NCBI GenBank assembly: GCA_020055645.1
Contig: CM034550.1
Span: forward strand, 14,335,001 to 14,399,000
Source: Tomocerus qinae
Taxonomy: Eukaryota; Arthropoda; Collembola; Entomobryomorpha; Tomoceridae
Length of the DNA: 64,000 nt
Direction of reading: 5' to 3'
The notes under the pieces were generated by a model that was not told where the DNA came from, ran no database searches, and was given only the letters and a program-made list of their open reading frames with translations. This document shows positions 1-12,993 of the stretch, piece by piece. How positions within the stretch are numbered: the first letter of the stretch is position 1; each line of letters opens with the position of its first letter. The position numbers and the translations under genes are program-made.

Positions 1-360
1 TTAATTTTTATTACATATTCATTTATTTAAATGCATATTATAATGATGATTAAGGCATGAGATAATTAACTGAACAAAGTTTACCCAAAGGCAGTCATAA
101 CACTAAGATTACATTTCAAATCATTTTTACTGCTAAAAATTCGATTTCGCATGCTTTGTCGTAACTGCTACAATTTATAATTTATGCCAATAATAGACTT
201 TGACCAAAAATAATGCATCTGTTAAAGTTATATTAAATTTTATAGGTAAATTAGATTACATTGTTTATAATGCATTTATGTGCAAGCATTAATAACTCAC
301 GATGATTCAGGGTGATGGTAATTGATAACCATTTAATAAAACTATTTTTATTTTCTGCAG
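1..360. other. Intronic or upstream DNA of G1
   Basis: No coding exon is seen here. The first G1 exon begins right after a good acceptor (pyrimidine-rich tract, then ctgcag) and starts in mid-codon, so at least two upstream exons (the membrane/signal exon and the GxGxxG FAD-motif exon present in G2-G6) should lie to the left. I searched this stretch for a VGAGSAG-like exon and found none. Confidence 0.5.
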
Positions 361-3300
361 CATATCGCCTATCTGAATACCATAACGGTAAATACATTTC
401 CAATTAATACCAAACACATGAAACATTAGATAGAAAAAATGAATATCCCAAATATTTAACTCATGATTTGATTTAGTTCTGCTTCTGGAGGCGGGAGGTG
501 AACCCCATCCTTTTGAGGCTAGTTCCTTGAGAGAATTATATCAATTTTATGGATTCACCGATGTGATATTCGATGAATATTCTTAGTAGGGTTAAATAAT
601 AATTTTTTGTTTACAATATCACAGGCTATTCCAGGCTTTTCACTTTTCCTACTTAACAATGACCATATTGACTGGCGACATAGAACAATTCGGCAGAAAC
701 GATCTTGTTTCGCTTGTGTCAAAGGGGTATACTCAAAAAAATCTTTTTGCAATTTTTTTTTCTATTATGCAATGGGATGCAAATTAGTTTTAATTTTTGT
801 TTTACAGCAATCAGCTTGGAGTCAAGGGTTAAACCTTGGAGGAACTAGTAACTTAAATTGTAAGATCAATAAAATAGCTTTCGTGAAAGATTGACAAAGA
901 TAAACAAGAATTTTGAACAATAATTTTTCTACGTTTAGTTCTGGTACATTTACGTGGTCATCCAAAGGATTATGACCACTGGGCAAAAATAACGGGTGAT
1001 CCTACTTGGAGTTATCAAGGAGTGTTGCCATTTTTCAAAGTATCTGAAGATTTTATTGGTGGATCTACTGATGGTACTTAAAATTAATTACCCTGTGTTT
1101 TAAGTAACTATTAAAATTCCACGTAGATGTGGAGCATTATTTTCGATTGCTTAACATGAATTTGAATTTTTTTCAGAACATGCACATGGTAAAGGAGGAC
1201 CATTAACAATTGAGCTTCCCGATCCTCAGGGACTGACCCAGGAATTTCTTTGGGCTGCTCAAGACTTTGGTTATCAGAATGTAGACCTGAATGGGGAATA
1301 TAAAGAAGGTATATTTTGTTGAATTTTAATTATAATATTTTCTACATAGACAATTGGAGTACTTAACAATAACTGCATGGTCTTATAGGATTTGATGCTG
1401 TATATCATCCAATTCGAAGGGGAGTTCGACAGGCAACTTACCGTTCATTTATTCAGCCAGCAAGAAAAAGGAAGACACTCACAATTAGAAAATTTGCACA
1501 TGTTAACAAAATTCTTTTGCGAGGTAACGATAATGGTGCATACGGAGTGGAGTATGATCGTCATTCTAAAAGGCAAGTGGCTTATGCCACAAAAGAAGTT
1601 ATCTTGTCTGCTGGAGGTGAAAATTAAAACAATATTTAAAAACATACATACTGCGTATTTTGTAGAAAAATACACAATTTTAAGTTCTAAGACTATTAGG
1701 ATTTGATTTTAAGTTTTTCTGATTTTGTTTTGCTTTAGCTGTGAATTCGCCAAAAATTCTGATGCTTTCTGGCATAGGACCTTGGCAGCATTTGAATGAC
1801 ATCGGGGTGATTAAAATACAACTTCATGCATTGAAAAAAAAGTTCAAACTGCTATCTGTTAAAGTTCTAAAACAGAAAAATCATTATGAATAAATTATGT
1901 TCGGGAGGTTTCAGTATTATTAAAATTTATATTTTTATTCGTTTCGATAGATTACGCCAAAAGTGGATTTGCCAGTTGGACAGAATTTACAAGACCATTT
2001 GTCAACAATAGTAGGACCATTTTTCATTGACAAACCACGTTCATTTCTTCTAGATCGAGATGTCACTGCCAAAACGTTTCTGCAATGGGGAACTCACGGT
2101 TCTGGAATTTTGACTTCCTCAGGGATAACGGTAAAAAATAAAATATACTTAAATGTTTACACTCTACATTTAAAAAATGCTTTTAAAAAGCATTAAATTT
2201 GATATGATGTACGTTAATAGGCTACGGGATTGTTTGCGTCGACAATTGCGCAAGATTCCGGAGAAGCTTACTATCCTGATATACAATTGTCCCTCTTGGG
2301 AATGGGCGTTCATAAAACATTTGCTTCCGATTTTGCAAATGCATTTGGAATAAGAGAAGACATCTTAAAGAAATACTATTGGCACGCTACGGGAAAAGAA
2401 TCCTTTCAAATAATAGCATCAAATGCCCGTCCCGTTGCTCGAGGAGAGATTCGTTTGTCAAGTAGAGATCCTTACGATCCACAAATAATTGATCCAAACT
2501 ACTTAGATGACCCTTGGGAAGCTGATATCAAAGTTATGATAGAAGCATTTAAAACTGCAATTGCTCTGGTCGAAAATAGCACCAGTTTCCAAAATCTTGG
2601 AGGAAGACTCACGGATGTTCCTTTTCCCGGCTGTGATCACCATTGGTATAGATCTGATGCATATATCGAATGTTTTATCAGGTGAGTTTGCTAATTACCT
2701 TCGAATATAAACAAAAATAGGTTCTGCGGAATTTTTAATAATTTTTTCTATTTTCAGACAATATTCTGTATCTTTGAGAGATATAACTTCTACTTGTGCG
2801 ATGGGGAAAGTCCTGGATTCTCAATTGCGCGTGAAAGGAACGAAATCATTAAGAGTAATTGATGCATCGAGTTTTCCTCAAATTACCGTCGGTGGAAGTC
2901 AAGCTCCTACAATAATGATTGCTGAAAAAGGAGCGCATATGATTTTGGATTATTGGAAATCACAAGGAATAATTGATAATTTCAAGCATGAACATTATTC
3001 TGGATTTGCCAATTCTCAACGGGGAAAAGTTGAAACTCCTGCTCCTGATGATCCATTCGGGAATCCTTTTGGCATCCCCAGTGGAGATATGCCATCTTTA
3101 AACAGTTTGGATTTAGGATTGTCGGTATCCCCAATAAAAAATCCATTCGAAGGACTTTTAACAGCTTTTACTCAAAATTATAATATCGAACCTACAAAAA
3201 ATCCAATTGAAGAATTTTTCAGTGGTTTATTCCCCAAAAATCCCGCTCAGGATGGAGAAGAGGAGGAAGAAAAGCAGCACGCAGAAAATGCAGGTCTATA

Positions 3301-4225
3301 CGGAGTCAATTTGAATTCGGAAGATGCGAAAAATACTTATGGACAAGAAGGGAATCAAAATGACGATGATCCTCCTAAATTCTTTCCACCTCCGATCGTG
3401 AATCATTCTTTAACAAGTGATAATTCACAATTGAAAGAAGTTTCGAAATCCTACCAACCTATTTCTATTTCTGTAGAAAAGGCAAATTTAGTGGATATGA
3501 TTCAATACATAAATGGGCAAACTCACCATCAATATTCACAGAATCAAAATACAAAAGAAATTATTCTACCAGAAAATCAAAAACGAATTAAAGTTAATGT
3601 GGCTAGTCGTTTGAACAACATTATTAATAAAAGAGAACATTTGCACAAAACCCAAGACGTTCGAGTACAAAATCATCCTACGCGTCCTTCTAACAGTAGG
3701 AGTCAAAATACCCAATCAACAAAACCTAGGAGGAAGATAAACAAGTCTGAAAAAGGCAGAAAATTGCCTGCAAATAGTTCTAGACCTAAAAATAATATTG
3801 CAGAGATCATTTCATCTTCTGTAAAATCTCAAATTACCACAAGACCAGTTAACCAAATAACTGCAAATGACTTTTCTCTGCCTGATGAAGCAGATGTATT
3901 AAATTTTCAAAGTCAGAAGCTACATGTGGTAAATCCTGGTCCTGTAAAATTACACACTGAGTCTGGATATTACCGACCGTATCAAGCAATTGAAAATCCC
4001 AACATTGGAATACCAACTACTAGAAAACCATTGTCTGTTAATCGAAATTCTAATAGATACAGAACCTCCCAAATTCCTCAAGTCAGAGGTCCACAGGTGG
4101 AATACGTTTCTAGTACTTTCAATAATCCTGGTGGAGAGGACTACTTTGGACAAGGGAGCAGTATTAAGATAACTAAAATTCCAGTCTCATCACAATTCTC
4201 ATATCAACAAGCACAATCTTCGTGA
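361..4225 (+). CDS. G1: GMC-family FAD oxidoreductase-like protein with low-complexity tail (5' partial)
   Basis: Exons: 361-387, 477-517, 625-726, 808-859, 939-1073, 1177-1308, 1389-1616, 1739-1806, 1951-2130, 2221-2681, 2758-4225; about 964 aa are visible. GMC landmarks in order are LLLEAGGEPHPF, the RGHPKDYDHWAKITGD block, KEVILSAG, the GMC signature 2 region (SPKILMLSGIG), DLPVGQNLQDH, GRP-like ARPVARGEIRL, IIDPNYL and EKGAHMILDYW. Members of this family oxidise alcohols or sugars with FAD, using a His and an Asn/His. Here the His position of the HPxGT motif is Asp (SLRDITSTCAMG) and the later Asn is Gly (VGGSQAPT), so catalysis is doubtful. After the GMC domain comes a tail of about 420 aa rich in N, S, P and Q, opening with HEHYSGFANS (shared with G5) and holding two NP(F/I)E-type motifs (shared with G2). 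The FAD GxGxxG exon is not in the window. An AATAAA lies at 4568. Confidence 0.85.
518..624 (+). other. GC-AG intron in G1
   Basis: The exon ends ...HPFE and continues AIPGF, which needs a GC donor (gag|gctagt) and a normal AG acceptor. G4 has a phase-0 intron at exactly this place (NPLQ|AIPG), which supports the non-GT donor. Reading on into the intron meets a stop within about 20 codons. Confidence 0.6.
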
Positions 4226-7150
4226 TACACTACCTGTAATTAAACCGCTATTATGTTCTAATTCATGGTTGGTAATATTCCTAAAATCTCTACTCCTCAC
4301 TACTATTTACTATTGATATCATGCCAGATAGAGACTTGTTTATGGATACAATTAAGATTATAATAATTCAAGATTAATATTTTGTGTGTGGATTGTGTCT
4401 AGCAATCAGCTAGCCTTTTTGAAATAAGCCAAAGACTGTGTGATGTAAGTAACCGTATGTTTAAGAACGAATGCATGTGTGTGTTATGGAAGATTATTTT
4501 ATGCATTTAATAAGAATTTTTATCTTTGTGTCTGCTGTGTCTGCATGATTGACAATTTAAGCTTGGAAATAAACGAAATATTTTAAAGAATTGTGCAAAA
4601 TTCCAAAATTAGTTTTGAATTTTATGATTTACTAGCTAATAATAGTAAATTGTCGAAAGAATATCTTTTATTTGTTTCCTCGACTTCCTTTCATATGTAA
4701 GTATTACCTGCTTGGGCCAAATTGGACTAAATGCGACCGAATTGGGCTGAATTCGACCGAATTGGACTAAAGTCCACCGAACTGGACTGAATTGGACCGA
4801 ATTGCTTGGTAGATGCATGCATAAACGTAACAACAGAATAGGTTTATTTATTGTGATGATACTTGTTAATAACCAAAAATAATTAAAATTCCAATTACTA
4901 AACTACAAGCTTGTGTTGTAATACTCTATGACATGACTATTAGATGTAGAAAACGAAGGAAATCGTATGATACTAATTATTAGTTATATTTCTCTATGAT
5001 AGAGCATAACTGAATATGTCCATTGAATTGAAGCCTCTTCCATTTCCAGTGTAATTGCACTGAAGCTATTAAAAAAGCAATAAACCACCAAAATAGGTGT
5101 AAAGTTACTCATTCATAAAGTAACTGAATTGTTCAATCGTAAATAGAACCAATGCCTAGTACAACTTTTATTTGTTTCCTATTATATACGGCTCTGAATG
5201 TGTAAAACATGAACAGAAACCTTTTGTTGAGTTTTCCTAGACTAATTACGTAGCTGATATAATTACAGTGATTTTAGTCTTAAAGCTCATGTAATAAAGA
5301 GTATTCATGTTAGGTTAGCTTTAGAATCTTGACTAAACATATAGTAAACATATCTGTATGTTATTATCATTGCTGCATCCTGCATTTGAGATTGGGTATG
5401 AAGGGATGTGAGTTAAAAGCAGGAGAGTAGTAGAAAGAAACTGTTGATACCTACCATAGCAATTCGCACGTTTTACAGACAAGAACGTTGATTAAAGGAC
5501 TCACGTTCCCATAAAACAAGAAAGTTATGTATGTGCATTCATCATAATACGAAATCGAAAGTCAGATCATCAAATTGCGAATTGAACTCTCCTTACTCAT
5601 ACTAGAGCAAGAACTAGCGTATAAAGCGGCGGTGGTTGGAAGAACAATCCATTAACTTTTTGCAATAGCGTTTTTAAGGTTGTTATTTGCATTGCCAAGA
5701 AGATGATGGTAGCAATCTTTGGTTCATTTGCGAATAAACTGAATTGATTTGCGAATTTCAACGAATTTGCAATAAAAACCCAGAATAATTCTGCAGTAGT
5801 GTATTTCTTTAAGATCTGCACACAAGAAAGAATAGTTTGCTACTGTAATACTTGAATAAAAGCATAATTGAAACCTCAAATGCAAATCATGTTTAGACAA
5901 TTGGTTTTTACTGCCACTTTCTCGATTTTTTCACCTTAACCAACATTGAAAATGGATTTAGGATGTACATCATTCTATTTTAAAGGGAGCAAGATTTGAT
6001 TTGTTCAAAGGTTGATGACGCAATATTTGCACATTTATTACTCTTGTTAAAACCATAAATTTTGTTGAAAACAGACTCAGAAGTCCAAGACCAACAACAC
6101 AATTATAAATCTGAATATTATATTATAATGCAGTATTTTATTTTTTGCCATATTTTCAATGTACGGACATAAATAAATTCGTTTATTACAGAAAATGGCA
6201 AAATTGCAAATAAATAGCTACCTGAACTTGGAAAAGTTAAATTGTGAGTTTCTGAAGATAAATCTAAAATATTTGAACATATTCATTGCTTAATTACGTA
6301 ATGTTGAGTAAATTGTAAATAGGATTCAGGTATAATTTGCCAAGCAGCAGAAGAAACAGTGCATTAGATTCTTCCTATCTGAAATCCTTCCAATTGCAAA
6401 TGAAAATATTTTTTGAACTAAATAATGAATTTTTTCCATGTTTATTCTATATTTGGAATTGCAAAAGTTGATTGCATTGATGTATGCGCATAATAATAAG
6501 TATGCAATTTTAGATCTAGTTTATGCTGTCAGTATGATAATAAAGATAATGGTCGCATATGATAAGTGAAGCTTATGTAACTAAAATATTGAAATGAAAA
6601 CAATAGCCTTTACCTTTTAGGGAGAGCACGGTAAATGCTCTTTGGCACGGAAATTAATTTCACTTATTGTTTGTTCACAGCAGTGAATAGTGAGACAGTT
6701 TTATTCCATCTCAATTAGTTTAAGGTGGATATTCTATAATGTTTATAAACTGTGGCCAAGAAAAAGTGAATTCTTTAGGTTTATATAATACAGGAGTTCT
6801 AAGGTATTAGGTAAAGCTGTGTAATAAATAAAAAGGTGTAGACTATACTTATTTCCCTTTCGTAGCCACTGACCGCAAAATATGTACATGTAAAACGTTG
6901 AAGTTTGAGCTAGGTAGTTTGTAGCATTGCATGAGTCTATAACGAATAGTATGTAAAGCTGAATCATGTTTTTATTATGTTAAGTGGTCAAAGAGTAAAT
7001 GAAATCAACGAATTGAAACAATACGGAAACGACTGTCAAAGGCGAAGGAATGGAGTGGATTGATTTCTTTACGTCTTACTCTTTTGTGAAGTGTTTCTAA
7101 ATATAATATTTCCGTTATTTTTGAGAGAATTTTTTGAATTCTCCAACAAA
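4226..7150. other. G1-G2 intergenic region
   Basis: This is the G1 3' UTR, with AATAAA at 4568-4573, then AT-rich DNA with no gene I can support. Short open frames here lack homology, splice context and codon bias. The only clear structure is the short-period repeat at 4720-4804. Confidence 0.7.
4720..4804. repeat. 10/20-bp tandem repeat downstream of G1
   Basis: Eight to nine units of 10 bp follow the pattern AATTsGACyG, alternating in type so that the larger unit is about 20 bp (AATTGGACTA then AA..CGACCG, and variants). It lies about 150 bp past the G1 poly(A) signal. The AATT blocks recur once per helical turn, which may curve the DNA. No gene overlaps it. Confidence 0.8.
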
Positions 7151-10100
7151 ATGACGTTTTCATTTGTTCCAGACTTACAAGGAGTTCGTGCACTCCTCCA
7201 GAGAGTTTTTATTGTGCCAATTATATATCTACTCTTCTCTGCTATGCCAATCTTCCTTGGAGTATGGGAAACTGGAGATCGCATCTCAGACAGAGCTACT
7301 GATTGTTTTAGGAGTAGAGACAATACTTTCGACTTCATTGTGGGTGAGTAATAAATTTAAAGCTTCAGAAAAAATTTTGTGCCCGTTAATAAAAAAATCG
7401 CAGAAATTTGCAACAAAAATGGTTTATTTTCTAAGGATGTTGAATTTAGTGTTAACGAACTGAAAATTAAGGACAAGGGAATATTATGCCATAAAGAATC
7501 TTTAAAGAAAATCTATTTTTCTTATAGTACCTAAAATGTCCAATATTTCTCACATACTTTGATAAATATGTATCAAGAATTCCTATGTCATTGTACAAGT
7601 ACAAGTTATTACCTAAGTTTGTATTGTAATATACGCGCAATTAGTATCAATAACACTAATTACAAAACTTTCAAGTATAAAGATAAGCATTAATGTGATA
7701 ATGATCCTTTTTCCGTTTGAACTACTGAAAACAATTGCAGTCTGTAATTTAAATATGAATCTGAAAGTGAGACTTGCGTGTATTTACAGTATAATGCCTC
7801 CAATGCATGCTACCTTTGCAACAAGTTGATAATTTGCTAGGGCTTAAACGAAAATTGTCATGCTTTAACAATTTATCAAGTTTATGACTAACTTACTTAC
7901 ATTCTTTGTAACAGCGACGCTGTAATACAAGTTCAGTTATGCTTGGACAGATCTATTTAGTCTTTTGTGCTTGTTAAGGTAGTTATTCCCACATGCAATA
8001 ATTTTATTTGGTTGAATTAGATTATTTTGGATAAGATTTATACAGATGCCCTTACCTTTTTATTCTGAGTTATCTAAAATACTCGATTTAGTGCATTGTA
8101 GGTGACGTTCCTGTAAAAATCTCTTAAGTAGCTATTATGACCCTTTGAAAGATATTAACATTTATGGATTAAATATAATTTTTTACACAATATTTAGTCG
8201 GAAGTGGGTCAGCAGGAGCAGTAGTTGCCAACAGGTATGAATTCCCAATTATAATATTATCTAACATATTTTTAATGGAAGTTTATTACAATCACATCTT
8301 TAATTCACAGATTGTCCAAACATTTTTCGGTTCTGTTGTTAGAAGCCGGAGGTAAGAAAAAATATGAATGCTATTTTTTGCAAAATTGTTTTTGAATGTT
8401 TTTAATAAATTTTTTATTTAAAGGTGAGCCCCACCCTCTACAAAATATTCCTGGGATTGCTCTGCATTTAATAAGCCATCCACAAACTGATTGGATGTAA
8501 GTGTATTTAAATACTTGAAGATTATTGTACTTCTATCTGCATAATACACTGTGACAAATAATGAAAAGTATATTTTCCGATTTTTAGGTATCGTAGTGTA
8601 CCACAACGAAAATCATGTTTGAACTCCGTCAATCAAGTATGATCTTAGCTTGTAGAGAATTTATCTAAATAATGTAATTTATCACTAGATTCAATAAATA
8701 TTTGGGGAATATTTAGCAATCGAGTTGGTCAGCTGGGAAAACTTTAGGTGGAACTGGTTCTCTAAACTTTATGATGCATCTAAGAGGACATTTCCGAGAT
8801 TTTGACAATTGGGCTAGAATTAGTAAATAATCTTCAATTTCTTTTCGAATAATTTATTCTCAACATGTAATTAATATTGGCATAAGTTATTGCACTAAAA
8901 TCTATCTTTACAATCATTTGTCTCATCTCACCGTAGCTGGCGACAACAGTTGGGGTTATAACAATGTTGTACCGTTTTTTAAGAGACATGAAGATTTCAT
9001 TGGACCGACTACAGACCGTAAAGTTCTTTTACACTTTCTTACATACAAAAATCATCCATTTTTTCTACTGCCATTACCATTTGAGACAGTCAAGAATGTT
9101 ATAGTAAATTTTTGTTAATATTGTGTTTAATATTATGCGAAAATTTTGCCATTTTACAACATTTAGCTTCAGCTAAAGGTTCTGGTGGAGATTTACGTGT
9201 TGAAGTATGTACCCATTTTAATTTTGAGTTTCTTTATTTTATAGTAATTTTTAGTAATAATTATGTTATTGTTTTGATCCCAAGTACCCAGACTATAAAG
9301 GAATGGCACAACATTGGCTGAAAGCTGGAGAAGAATTAAACTATCCAAGTGTTGATTTTAACGGAAGATTTTTGGAAGGTATTTACGAAAATTTCCCAAC
9401 TATGAGTTATTTGAGAACTCAAACGAGCTGCAATAATTAATTAACATCTGTTGCACAGGTTTTGCTGTAAATCAATATGCAATCATGCAAGGGGTTCGGC
9501 AAGCCCCATATAGAGCTTTTATCCAACCAATTAGAAGAAGATCAAATTTGACCATAAGAAAATTTGCTACTGTTAATCGGGTAAAAATGTTTTATCAACT
9601 TGTAATAATAATTGTTTGACTTTACCAAAGACATTTACGACCTGTAATTTTGAATTAGATTATATTTCGGGATATGAGCAACTCGGCCTACGGAGTAGAG
9701 TTTGAACGTCACGGTAAAACCAAAGTCGCAATTGCAACTAAAGAAGTTATAATTTCCGCGGGTACAATTGGTTCACCAAAATTACTAATGCTTTCTGGAA
9801 TAGGCCCAAGACAACATCTGCAAGGTTAAAAGGAATTTCCAATGATTATGTAAATCATCTGTTTGTAATATCAACATTAATTTACACGGATATGTTTTAT
9901 TTTTCAGAACTGGGGGTTTGCGACCGAAATTCTTATCAATCTGTTCTTTAGAACAAATATTTTATTGTACACCACTAAATATGATTTCTGGAAGTGAATA
10001 TTAATTTCTTTTCATAGATCCCATTAAGAGTCGATTTGCCAGTAGGTCACAATCTTCAGGACCATTTGACAACTTACCTCCCTTTTAAAGTGAATTCTCC

Positions 10101-12993
10101 CAACTCATTTTACATGGATCGAGATATGACACCAACTGCTTTGGTGAAATGGGTTCTAAATGGTGAAATCATTTCTGTTCTTAGATCTAAGCAAACGATA
10201 TTTCTAGATCAATAATTTAGTCTATTTTGATTTAAAGTAATTATGTTTTTAAAAATCAGTAGGATAATAATAATAATATTTAATTTGTAGGAGGAGGACC
10301 TTTATCCAGTGCAGGTTCACAAGCAAGTGCTCTAGTTTCATCATCATATGCAAAATCTAGAGGGGAAGGGGACTGGCCCGATATTATGTTGACACTTTAT
10401 GGATACGGAGGGGAACGAACATTCGGTCAGGATATGGCACAAGCTTACAATTTACAAGAAGATCAAATGAAACAATATTACGAGCCGTTTGTGGGCCAAG
10501 ATTCTTTCCACGTTGGCGTCACAGCAGCTCGCCCTGTGTCAAAAGGAGAACTGACTCTTTCTTCCAGGAATCCAAGAGAAGTCCCGATAATTGACCCGAA
10601 GTATTTGGAAGATCATGAAGATTTAGATTTCAAAGTAATGGTTGAAGGAGTCAAATTAGCAATGCATGTTGTAGAAAATACTACGGCATTCCAGAAATTA
10701 GGAGCAACATTTACAACTGCTAAACTTCCAGGATGCGAAAATTTCATTATGAGATCAGATGAATATTGGAAATGTTACATTGTAAGCAGATAGCACTTCT
10801 TCATGATGGTATTTGGAAAAGCACAATTTTTAAATATGACTTTTTATTATTTACAAATTTTTAGCGACGATTTTCAGTGTCTAATTTTGGAGCATCAGGA
10901 ACAGTTGCAATGGGACCTGTAGACTCTTTAAATTCAGTTGTTGATCCTGAACTACGGGTTATTAACACCAAAGGATTGCGTGTAATAGATTCCTCGTAAG
11001 TATTTTACATTCAGTTTGCCCGAAAAAATCTTCATCCTAATAAAACTCTGAAATTTTGTTTTCCAGAGTAATGCCAACAGGTGTATCAACAAATTTACAA
11101 GCATCTACAATGATGATCGGTGAAAAAGGAGCTGATATGATTTTAAAAGACTGGGGAATCCGAGAGGGAAGTACTGGAAATGGTCCACCGAAGAATAATC
11201 CATTTGAAATGATTTTCGGTGGCAATGGAAAGAGTTTGTTTGAAAATTTTCTAGGGATAGCTGGAGGAAAAAATGGAAATCCACTAGAAAGTTTATTTCA
11301 AATGAAGGGAAACAAAAACTTTAAGAGAGACAGCAATCGACAAGAAAATATCACGGATGTTAGTAAAGTAGCAAATGTGCCAAAAGCTTTTGACTCAAAT
11401 GAAAGTAATACTGCTAATACAATTCCCAATCCTTTGGACAATTTGATAAACGTTATTGCCAGAGGCTCCAGTAGAAGTCAAAGTGCTAATAGTCCAGAAA
11501 AACGTAATGAATTGGATCCTGTTCAGCAAGAAATTGAAACCCCAAATGAAAATCCTCCTAATTTGTTCGCGAATATATTTAGTGGATCGTCTGGAGAGAA
11601 TAATGCAAATAATGGTAACCCAAATCCATTTGCAAATATATTTGGCGCTCCAAATGCAAATAATGGAAACCAAAATATTTTCACAAATCTTTTCGGAATT
11701 GCAAAAAACAATGACAAACCAATTTCCAATGCTGTTGACGATTCTAGCAAAAATAGCAAAAATACAGAGCAGAATCCTTTCGCAAATATATTTGGAGGTT
11801 CGCAACAAAGTGACAATAACAAAAATAACGATATTTTTGGAAATATATTTGGAACTAGCAGGCAATTAACTACAAATAATAATAACAATAAAAATCCATT
11901 TGAAGTTATCTTTGGAAGAAATCCCACTGCTACTGCAAGTAATAATGACAATCAAAATAATGTTTTCGGAATATTTTCGGTAAATAACAAAAATCCACAG
12001 AAAAATGTTTTAGAATCTATTTTCACACCTTCCACTGAAAGACCGAAAAATATTTTGGAAACTATTTTTTCTCCTAAAACCGAACGACCGAAAAATATTC
12101 TGGAAACTATTTTCTCACCAACAACCGAACGACCGAAAAATATTCTAGAAACTATTTTCTCACCGCCTACGCAGAAACCAAAGAATATTCTAGAGAGTAT
12201 TTTTGCTCCACCACCAAATAATAATCAAAACAATATTTTCGCAAATATTTTTACTCCCACGACAGAAAAACCTAAAAATATCCTGGAAGATATTTTTGCT
12301 CCACAACAAAGCAATAATCAGAATAACAATCTGTTCGGGAATATTTTTACGCCCACAACTGAGAAGCCTAAGAATATTTTTGAAAACATTTTTGCTCCAC
12401 AGCCCAAAAATAACCAAAACAATCTTTTCGGAAATATTTTTAATAATAATAATAATAACAATAACAATCAGCCGAAAAATATTTTTGGTTCGATATTTGG
12501 AGGAACTCAGCAAGCTCAAAGCAGCCCTCCTCAGAACAATTTATTTGGAAATCTTTTTGGAAATAATAATAACAATAATAACAATAACAATAAAAACCCT
12601 TTTGCATTTCTGTTTGGAAATGGCAGAAGCAACGTGCAGAAAAATCCTTTTGATGTACTTTTTGAAGAAGAAAAGAAACCGGCAAACGCTTTGGAAACTT
12701 TAATAGAGAGAATAACCGGAAATACAAATGAAAATAGAAGTCCCAATTTGTTCGATGTATTATTTGGCCGAACTTCGGGAACTACCAGTGCTTTTGATAT
12801 TCTTTTCGGGCGAAAATCCTTTTTCCAAGGTTTTCTCAAAGGTCTATTCAACAATAATAACAATCACAATAATGATTTAAACAATAACATAATTCCAATG
12901 AGGTCTTTGATGCCAAAAAATCCATTAGAAGGTCTTTTCGGTGCAAATAAAAATAATTCTGGGCTCAATGTATTTGAAATATTTGGAAAATAG
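7151..12993 (+). CDS. G2: GMC oxidoreductase-like protein with Asn-rich NIFG-repeat tail
   Basis: Exons: 7151-7343, 8198-8234, 8311-8351, 8424-8496, 8588-8636, 8717-8822, 8937-9017, 9167-9204, 9285-9378, 9459-9580, 9659-9824, 9908-9915 (8 nt), 10018-10162, 10291-10781, 10865-10995, 11067-12993; 1233 aa. The first ATG in good context encodes a basic, then hydrophobic leader (about residues 15-40) ending in VWETGDR, followed by DFIVVGSGSAG, the FAD dinucleotide-binding motif. The GMC domain runs to about residue 625. The first catalytic residue, normally His, is Gly557 (NFGASGTVAMG); the second, Asn601, is kept (STNLQAST). The tail of about 610 aa is built from short hydrophobic motifs such as NPFANIFG and PKNILETIF, separated by Asn/Gln runs. 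It is probably secreted or membrane-anchored and probably not a working oxidoreductase. ATTAAA at 13095 is a possible poly(A) signal. Confidence 0.88.
11190..12990 (+). repeat. Coding repeat array in the G2 tail
   Basis: The frame holds repeated units of two kinds. About 12001-12420 encodes near-identical blocks of 15-17 residues (PKNILETIFSP plus T/E/R/K). Flanking blocks read NPFANIFGG, NLFGNIF or NPFDVLF with (N)n spacers, encoded by AAT/AAC runs at about 12440-12470 and 12560-12595. The pattern resembles sticker-and-spacer low-complexity proteins. The unit at 12368-12468 is the source of the inverted copy inside G3. Confidence 0.85.

Noticed and set aside
7091..7150. Upstream extension of the G2 N-terminus
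   Set aside because: It would start at a non-ATG codon. The ATG at 7151 gives a leader like those of the paralogues.
11395..12863. Long antisense and out-of-frame reading frames over the G2 tail
   Set aside because: They are by-products of AAT/AAC-rich repeats. The sense frame continues the GMC domain and is the only one with splice support.
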